Under the pieces are notes generated by a model that was given only the letters and a program-made list of their open reading frames with translations, ran no database searches and was not told the DNA's origin. DNA of 64,000 nucleotides from Prochilodus magdalenae (taxonomy: Eukaryota > Chordata > Actinopteri > Characiformes > Prochilodontidae): assembly GCA_024036415.1 (NCBI GenBank), contig JAMWET010000643.1, positions 1 through 64,000 on the forward strand, read 5' to 3'. Shown in pieces: positions 43,201 through 52,200 of the stretch (position 1 is the first letter of the stretch; every line of letters starts with the position of its first letter). Position numbers and translations under genes: made by a program.

Positions 43201-46200
43201 ACAGTCACTAACACTCTACAGACTCCACATTCTCCTCCTGCTCCACGACCGCACTGACCTACAGTCAATAACGCTCTGCAGACTCCACACTCACCTCCTG
43301 CTCCACGACCGCACCGACCTACAGTCACTAACACTCTACAGACTCCACATTCACCTCCTGCTCCATGACCACACTGACCTACAGTCACTAACACTCTACA
43401 GACTCCACATTCACCTCCTGCTCCATGACCGCACTGACCTACAGTCACTAACACTCTACAGACTCCACATTCACCTCCTGCTCCACTACCACACTGACCT
43501 ACAGTCACTAACACTCCACAGACTCCACATTCACCTCCTGCTCCATGACCGCACTGACCTACAGTCACTAACGCTCTAAAGACTCCACATTCACCTCCTG
43601 CTCCATGACCGCACTGACCTACAGTCACTAACACTCTACAGACTCCACATTCACCTCCTGCTCCACCTCCGCACCGACCTACAGTCACTAACGCTCTACA
43701 GACTCCACATTCACCTCCTGCTCCATGACCGCACTGACCTACAGTCACTAACACTCTACAGACTCCACATTCAGCTCCTGCTCCATGACTGACCTACAGT
43801 CACTAACGCTCTACAGACTCCACATTCACCTCCTGCTCCATGACCACACCGACCTACAGTCACTAACACTCTACAGACTCCACGTTCACCTCCTGCTCCA
43901 TGACCACACCGACCTACAGTCACTAACACTCTACAGACTCCACATTCACCTCCTGCTTCACGACCGCACCAACCTACAGTCACTAACACTCTACAGACTC
44001 CACACTCACCTCCTGCTCCACGACCGCACTAACCTACAGTCACTAACGCTCTACAGACTCCACATTCTCCTCCTGCTCCATGACTAACCTACAGTCACTA
44101 ACACTCTACAGGCTCCACACTCACCTCCTGCTCCATGACTGACCTACAGTCACTAACACTCTACAGGCTCCACACTCACCTCCTGCTCCATGACCGCACC
44201 GACCTACAGTCACTAACGCTCTACAGACTCCACATTCACCTCCTGATCGACGACCACACTGACCTACAGTCACTTACACTCTACAGACTCCACATTCACC
44301 TCCTGCTCCACGACCACACCAACCTACAGTCACCAACACTCTACAGACTCCACACTCACCTCCTGCTCCATATTCACCTCCTGCTCCATGACCGCACCAA
44401 CCTACAGTCACTAACTTATCAAGTCAAAGTCAAGTCGAGTCTTTTATCATTGTTATCTGACTCGAGTTTCTCAACTCTGGGTTGCATCGTTCAAAATTTT
44501 GGCATGTCATGCCGACTTGCTGTGAGACACTAAATAACTACAAAAAATAAAAAATATAAATAGTGCATTGCGTATGTTCCCAGACTCTGTGAGGCTTGTG
44601 GACGGAGCCGGCCTTTGCTCTGGGAGAGTGGAGGTGAGGTCCCATCAGTCCTGGACCAACGTATGTGAGGCTGACTTTGACCGGCAGGACGCAGAGGTGG
44701 TCTGTAGGGAGCTGGACTGTGGAGCTCCAGTACGTCTGCAGGGGGCGCTCTATGGTGAAGGGAAACTCCCTTTCGGGGCCAAAGAGTTCCAGTGTAGAGG
44801 TACAGAGAACCGTCTCAGTACCTGTAGCACCTCAGACAGAGGGGAGAACACCTGCACACGTGGCAGCGTCGTGGGACTTACCTGTTCAGGTAGGACTTAC
44901 CCAACATCTGAGAGAGAATTTCATGTTAATGTTTAAGACAGCTTGTCATGCACTTATGACTTTGTCCTGTAGAGGTGAGACTGGTGGACGGGAGCAGTCG
45001 CTGTGCTGGGATAACAGAGGTGTTTAGTAGTGTGAAATGGCGGAGAGTGAGAGCAACCCGGTGGACCATGAGAGAAGTTGCTGTGGCTTGCAGACAGCTG
45101 GACTGTGGCTCTGCTATTGCAGCCACATGGAAAGATCCTGGGGACGAGAATCCCAGTGGCCTTGCCTTTGAGTGTGATGGATCAGAATCTGAGCTGATGA
45201 ACTGCAAAGTTATATCTACTAGTGGAATAAGTGTTTTCGGCATATCTATGTGTTCAGGTAATTCTCACGCTGAACTGCACACACATTACATACAGGTCTC
45301 AAAACACATAGATATAGTGTAAACTACCCAACACCTTCAGGCAGGCCTGAACACAAATCCTGTTACAGTTAAAAACTGCCTATAATGCTTTTCAGCATGA
45401 GCTGATTTTACCAAGGCTCATTTTAACAGACACAAATTATTTGTATCAGCATCAATCAGCATTTCCTATTGCTGATTTCCAATTGATTATTCAATAATCA
45501 GTGTTTAGCATAGTGCTTTTAGTGTTTAGTGAAGTGCTTTTAATGTTAAGCGCAGTGCTTTTAGTGTTTAGTGAAGTGCTTTTAATGTTAAGCGCAGTGC
45601 TTTTAGTGTTTAGTGTAATGCATTTAATGTTAAGCGTAGTACTTTTAGTGTTTAGTGTAATGCTTTTAATGTTAAGCGTAGTGCTTTTAGTGTTTAGTGT
45701 AATGCTTTTAATGTTAAGCGTAGTGCTTTTAGTGTTTAGTGTAATGCTTTTAATGTTAAGCGTAGTGCTTTTAGTGTTTAGTGTAATGCTTTTAATGTTA
45801 AGCGTAGTGCTTTTAGTGTTTAGTGTAATGCTTTTAATGTTAAGCGTAGTGCTTTTAGTGTTTAGTGTAATGCCTTTAATGTTAAGCGTAGTGCTTTTAG
45901 TGTTTAGTGTAATGCCTTTAATGTTAAGCGTAGTGCTTTTAGTGTTTAGTGTAATGCCTTTAATGTTAAGCGTAGTGCTTTTAGTGTTTAGTGTAATGCT
46001 TTTAATGTTAAGCGTAGTGCTTTTAGTGTTTAGTGTAATGCATTTACATTTATGGCATTTAGCTGACGCTCTTATCCAGAGCGACTTACAAGGGTAATCA
46101 TATTACAGGTAGGTCAATGTGGTGTTAGGAGTCTTGCCCAAGGACTCTTATTGGTGTAGCACAGCATAGTCACCCAGACCGGGAATCAAAGCCTAGTCTC

Positions 46201-49200
46201 CCACATGTGGTGGTGGTTCCCTGGAGGGTAGTGGTGTTATCCGCTGAGCTACACCAATGCTTTTAATGTTAAGCGTAGTGCTTTTAGTGTAATGTATTTA
46301 GTGTTTAGTGTAGTGCTTTTAATGTTAAGCGTAGTGCTTTTAGTGTTTAGTGTAATGCTTTTAATGTTAAGCGTAGTGCTTTATGTGTTTAGTGTAATGC
46401 ATTTAATGTTAAGCGTAGTACTTTTAGTGTTTAGTGTAATGCCTTTAATGTTAAGCGTAGTGCTTTTAGTGTTTAGTGTAATGCCTTTAATGTTAGGTGT
46501 AGTACTTTTAGTGTTTAGTGTAGCGCTTTTAGTGTTAAGCGTAGCTCTTTTAGTGTTGCGCTTTTAGTGTTAAGCGCAGCTCTTTTAGTGTTGCGCTTTT
46601 AGTGTTTAGTGTAGTGTAGTGTTAGGTTTTCACTCACTCTTTACCATCCTGTATGTCCTCAGACTCGGTGAGGCTCGTGGACGGAGCCGGACTCTGCTCT
46701 GGGAGAGTGGAGGTGAAGTCCCATCAGTCTTGGACCACAGTATGTGAGGCTGACTTTGACCGGCAGGACGCAGAGGTGGTCTGTAGGGAGCTGAACTGCG
46801 GACCTCCGCTCACTCTACAGGGGGCGCTCTATGGAAAAAGAAAACTCCCTTTCGGGAACAAAGAGTTTCAGTGTACAGGTACAGAGAACCTCCTCGGTAC
46901 CTGTAGCACCTCAACCCGAGAGAAGCACACCTGCACAGGTGGTAATGCTGTGAGACTCACCTGCTCAGGTATGCAAATGTTACAGAAATGACACAAGCGT
47001 TATACAGTATGTATATATGGTGTATTATACCATTTGAACTGTGTTTCGGTAAATAAACTGAGCTTTAGTAATAAAGACTAGTCACCTGGCGAGCGTTTCG
47101 TTTCCATCACCATGGTTTCCCTCACCCATGGCTCCAGTAAATGCCAGTTAACTGTATGCTGTGTGGTTATCCTTCACTGGTTTTACTCCCCCCTGAGTAA
47201 CCGAGCAGCCTTTTTGGGGAACACACGTCTTTCCAAACTGACAGTTAGGGAATCAGCCTGCTCAACTTCTGTTCACCGTATGGGACAGAAAGAGGAAAAC
47301 AGTCAGCCTTTGCTCAGCTAGATCTACCTCTGCCACTAGAGGGAAGCAGAGAGCCACCCTTGGTGCTGTATTTAATGGCATCACCAGCATCACGTCTATC
47401 TGACCCTTTCTAGAGGGATCTCTTGGTGCTTGTATGTGTTTGTGAACACTGTAAACCTTCGTATACGTCTTCATAAATTGAACCCCTCGTTCTTTAAAGT
47501 AGATAGAGAGAACCATGGTAAACCAGTGAGGAACAGTATTAGGCCTGGTCATTTGTTTGTTAAGCAACGTGACCCAGGGAGTGATCTGGGAGTGGTCAAA
47601 ACTTCTAGCGGGGCAAACTTCTAGCGTTAGTAGTTAACTTGACAAAATCAAACAGTTTCCAATCAGCGGTATGTGGATGATCACTCTTCTGTGCAACTGG
47701 TTTCTGGCAAGCTGACCAACGTTGGTGATGACCAGGCGCCAGGGTGGCTCATGGATGTGTACTCAGTCCCCTATAGATTAATGGAGCTTAAAGTGGACTC
47801 TGTGTTTACCTACAGCTCTGGAGCCCACCTGTACCTGATCAGTGTCTCTAGGTGTACAGGTTCTGGGTTTGTGTTGGTTCTGTTTGATTCTCTACACTAC
47901 TGGAACCATGTCTCCCAAACTCCAGATCAGATATTGTATTAGATCTGTGTATTTAGAGAAAATGTCACCTAATGACCTCCATGAAGCCTGTTTTTAGAAC
48001 CATGCTCGCTGTGCGTCTCACCCCAGCCACCGCTCGACCAGTTCTCTCATGTAGGTCACCTGAGGTCATCTTACGGTGGGTTAAGGGACATTGGAATGAG
48101 GTGGCGCTCATCACGGTCAGTAGAGAGTGGGTTTGGCCCTCTGCCAGTCTGTAGCTGTGTTGTCCTGTGTGTTGGCTGCTGGACCTTGTTCTTATGAACC
48201 AGACGCTCACTGTATCTGCCAATGAAGCTAGAACCCAACCTCCGGTTCCTCCCTGAGAACCTTCCTACAGAATGGTGGTGCTGAGGGCATTTCTCTCTCT
48301 TCTCTCCAGTACCTGATGATGTGAGACTGGTGGATGGGAGCAGCCACTGCGCTGGAACGGTGGAGATGTTTAATAGCGGAGGCTGGAGAAGAGTGGAGGC
48401 ATACGGATGGTCTCTAAGTCAAGCTGCTGTGGTGTGCAGACAGCTGGACTGTGGTTCTGCTGTTGAAGCTCCAAGGATATGGTCCGGGAGAGAGAAAAAT
48501 GAGGCTGAATGGGGTATTAATATCTTATGTAATGGATCCGAATCGGAACTGAGGGAATGCAAAAACGAGTACAAGTTAGTCTTCACCTTTGCTGGAGTGA
48601 TGTGTTCAGGTAATTCACACTGTTAAAAATAATTTTTAAGATTAATTGACACTGATGTTGGAACAAAAATCACACACTGACTGAAGGTTTGAAAGAATGT
48701 AGGAGATTCAAAAGCTGAATATGCCTGTCTGCTTCGAAGCAGATCCTACATTGCCAGTGGGTGTGGACCTATCCTTCAAGCTTTAGCTTAGTTCGGCTGG
48801 TAAGACGAAAGGCACTGCGTGTCGTCGTGCCCACCCAGGGCGCGTCGGGCAGTGACAACTGGCGGTTGGTGTGGTGCAATGGATAACACCACTTCCTTTC
48901 TAGTGAGCTACCACCTGATGTGGGAGTCTAGGGTTCGACTCCCGGTCAGGACTCTTAACACTACATTGGCCCCGCTGTAGAGACAGGCCCCAGATGGAGG
49001 CAGTCAGTACAGAAGATGGAGCTCCAGTCTGAGATAGTCAGTATAGGGGATGGAGAACTCCATCTGTTCTCTTGTACCTTCCTTTGTTCCGTCAGACTTT
49101 ATCACCCACTTGTATTGTCCTGTATCTCCTCAGACTCTGTGAGGCTTGTGGACGGAGCCGGGCTCTGCTCTGGAAGAGTGGAGGTGAAGTCCCATCAGTC

Positions 49201-52200
49201 CTGGACCGCAGTATGTGAGGCTGACTTTGACCAGCAGGATGCCGAGGTGGTCTGTAGGGAGCTGAACTGTGGACCACCGCTCACTCTACAGGGGGCGCTC
49301 TATGGAGAAGGGAAACTCCCATTCGGGACCAAAGAGTTCCAGTGTAATGGTACAGAGAACCACCTCCTTTCCTGCAGCACCTCAGAGAAAAAAAAAAAGA
49401 ACACCTGCACACGCGGCAGTGCCGTGGGCCTCACCTGCTCAGGTAGGAGTCACACATTAAGGTCAGTCTCAGAGCTTTAGCGAGCTGAAGTGTTTACCTC
49501 GGTAAATGAACTGATCCTTTCTTCTACAGAACCTGACGATGTGCGGCTGGTGAATGGGAGCGGTCGCTGTGACGGGACCGTGGAGATGTTCCACAATGGA
49601 AAGTGGAGAACAGTCAATGCATATGACTGGTCCATAACAGAGGTAGCTGTGGTGTGCAGACAACTGGGCTGTGGCTCTGCGGTCGCAGCCACATACAAGG
49701 ACATTAAAGTGTATCCCAAAGATCCTTCCAGACTGGGTCCCAGAATTAGGTGTGTAGGTTCTGAACCTGCACTGAGGGAATGCTTGCTCTTTGGTATTTC
49801 TTCTCCTTGGGACAGTGCTAAGGTGATCTGTTCAGGTAAGCCAGTTGAGTTTGATTTTGTAGCAGGGCTTTGGGAAAGCTACACCCACCCACCACTTCAT
49901 TAGGCACACCTCCTGGCATCTACATTCCCAATCTGTAACTGTAGAACCACAAAGTTTTCCCACATGGTCGGTGGAGCCGAGGACATGGATTGTGAGTGTA
50001 GCTACAAGGAGGTGGACCTAGTGAAATGGGTGGAAGTGCAAACCATCCCAACTACACCCAGAATTCTGACTGTTTACAGGGATCCTGGTGCAGCCCACCA
50101 TATCGCTACCTACTCCCATACGAGGGTCCAGGGATCTCCAGGGATCTCCAGAGTTGTTTCGGGGAGACAACTTCACCATCACCTGCTCCACTCAGCCGCA
50201 GTACCCAGCAGGCTCTTTCTACCTCAAACTGCCCTGGAACAACAAAAGCCACGCCCAGACAGCTGTCAATCACTCCGCCTCCTTCTTCTTTCCCGCTGCC
50301 GACGGCTCCCACCAGGGCCACTACACCTGCGTCTATGAGACGTTATTGATATTCCAGATTGAGTTTAAAGCTGAAGGTCATAAGCATTATGATAAGTGGT
50401 CTCCTGGACCATTCAGCCATAACTTCTCCTCGGAGAGTGAGCCTCTGTCCATCGTCGTCACAGGTGACCGGCTCTTGTTCCTTTACTGCTGCCAGCCTAA
50501 TCTTGCTCAACATGGGCCAGCCTATTGAGCTATCCGCTTTTAAAGCCATACATGACATACTGGCCTTCACGTCCAGGTCCTAGCCTCTACTGCACTGCCT
50601 GAGGTTCTCATGGTTTGTGCAGATCTGGATCCCATCACTACTCAGTTAGCATTCCAGCTGTGGGCTAAGTAGCTAACCTAGCTAATGTTAGAGCACAGCT
50701 GCGAAAGCCTTTTTGTGGAGACCCTTGATATAGTTTCCTGCACCCACATCTTCGTGTTTTGGTGGCCAGGCTTGTTTTCATTTTGGCTAATCAGCACATA
50801 ACGCAGCTAACAACTGGAATCCGAAGATGTGGGTTGATCAGATGTGGCAAGAAACAGCCCCAGACTAGTCAATGTGTAAAGGCCAGTTTGGATTTTGCCA
50901 GTAGGTGCTAATTTAGACAGGTTAGCTGGCTAGCTAACATTACATTCACATTTAAGGCATTTAGCGGACGCTCTTATCCGGTTTGAAGACCGCGAGAGAC
51001 TCCGCTGTTCGGACGCCCAGTGGGAGTTCATTCCACCATCTGGGAGCCAGGACAGAGAAGAGTCTGGACGCTTGTTTTCCGGAAGTCCTCAGGGATGGAG
51101 GTTCAAGACGAGCTGTACTTGACGATCGAAGGGCTCGAGGTACAGCTCGACTCTTCACCATCGCCATAAGGTAGGGAGGGGCTGGTCCAGTCTTGGCTTT
51201 GTAGGCCTCAGAGTTTTGAATCTGATCAGGCAGCAACAGGAAGCCAGTGAAGGGAGCAGCAGTAGAGTCACGTGGGTGAACTTTGGAAGATTGAACATTA
51301 GAGCCCACTGGCACCCCACTGAATTGTTCTTCATTGATGTAGGAGCTGTAACTCGACGACAGGCTTTCCTCTTCTCTTTCTTACCACATGGAAAGAGCTA
51401 CAATAACAGGATCGCCGAACTAACAGAACTAAGGAACACAGAACTGCTGTAAACCTGCTGGAAAGACAGCCTCAGGCAGTGTGCTAGAGGCTCAGACCGA
51501 GATGTGCCGGGGCAATTTAGGGGGACCTGGACCTGGAGCCCAAAGTCCCCTGCCCTCTATCAAACTCTGCCCTTTGTCCTTCCCCCAATCACTGCAGGAG
51601 TTAGTCCCGTATCCATGCACCAGTGTTTCAAATTTTAATTCAAGTAGCAGCTAAAAGACCGCCCAAGCTAATGGCTAACATCACGGTGCATACAAGGACC
51701 TAGATGGATATAGTTCACGCCCCCTGTGGCAGTGGTTAGTGGTTGGCTCTCGGTGATCGTGCCCGAGTTTTCAGGTTTGCCGTGTTGCCTGACTCCGTAC
51801 GACTCCGTTGGCCCTTTGTGGCCTGTTTGAACTGGCTAGTTCTGTATTCTGTAAATAGTAAAGGTGCTGCAGGGACGGTTTTTCAAGCACCGGGGTTTCC
51901 CAAGCCATCTCGCCACGTTCCTGATCAAAGCAGCGCTAAAACTGGCGTCTTCTTTGTGAGTTTCTAATTAAAATTTCCCAGTCCACCTTAAAAGGTGCAG
52001 CAGTTATCGGCATGTAACAAAAGGGCCGGAATGTGGCACCATTTAAGGTGGAACCGTAATATGAAGAGAGAACTGGGTGAGTATATGGGACGGGTACATT
52101 TTGGCTTAGTACAGTTGAGGATGTACCAGTCACTGCCTGGTACCTCAGTCCCAGTGGCCAAGCAGACCAACTCCAGCTCCCTCTTCTGGCTGTGGACTGA

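Noticed and set aside
45501..46097. Hydrophobic repeat frame resembling multiple membrane helices
   Set aside because: Explained fully by the 42-bp minisatellite, and disrupted by a SINE.
48876..48970. Possible tRNA gene
   Set aside because: A- and B-box-like motifs are present but the arms do not pair; the same motifs occur in the SINEs of the window.
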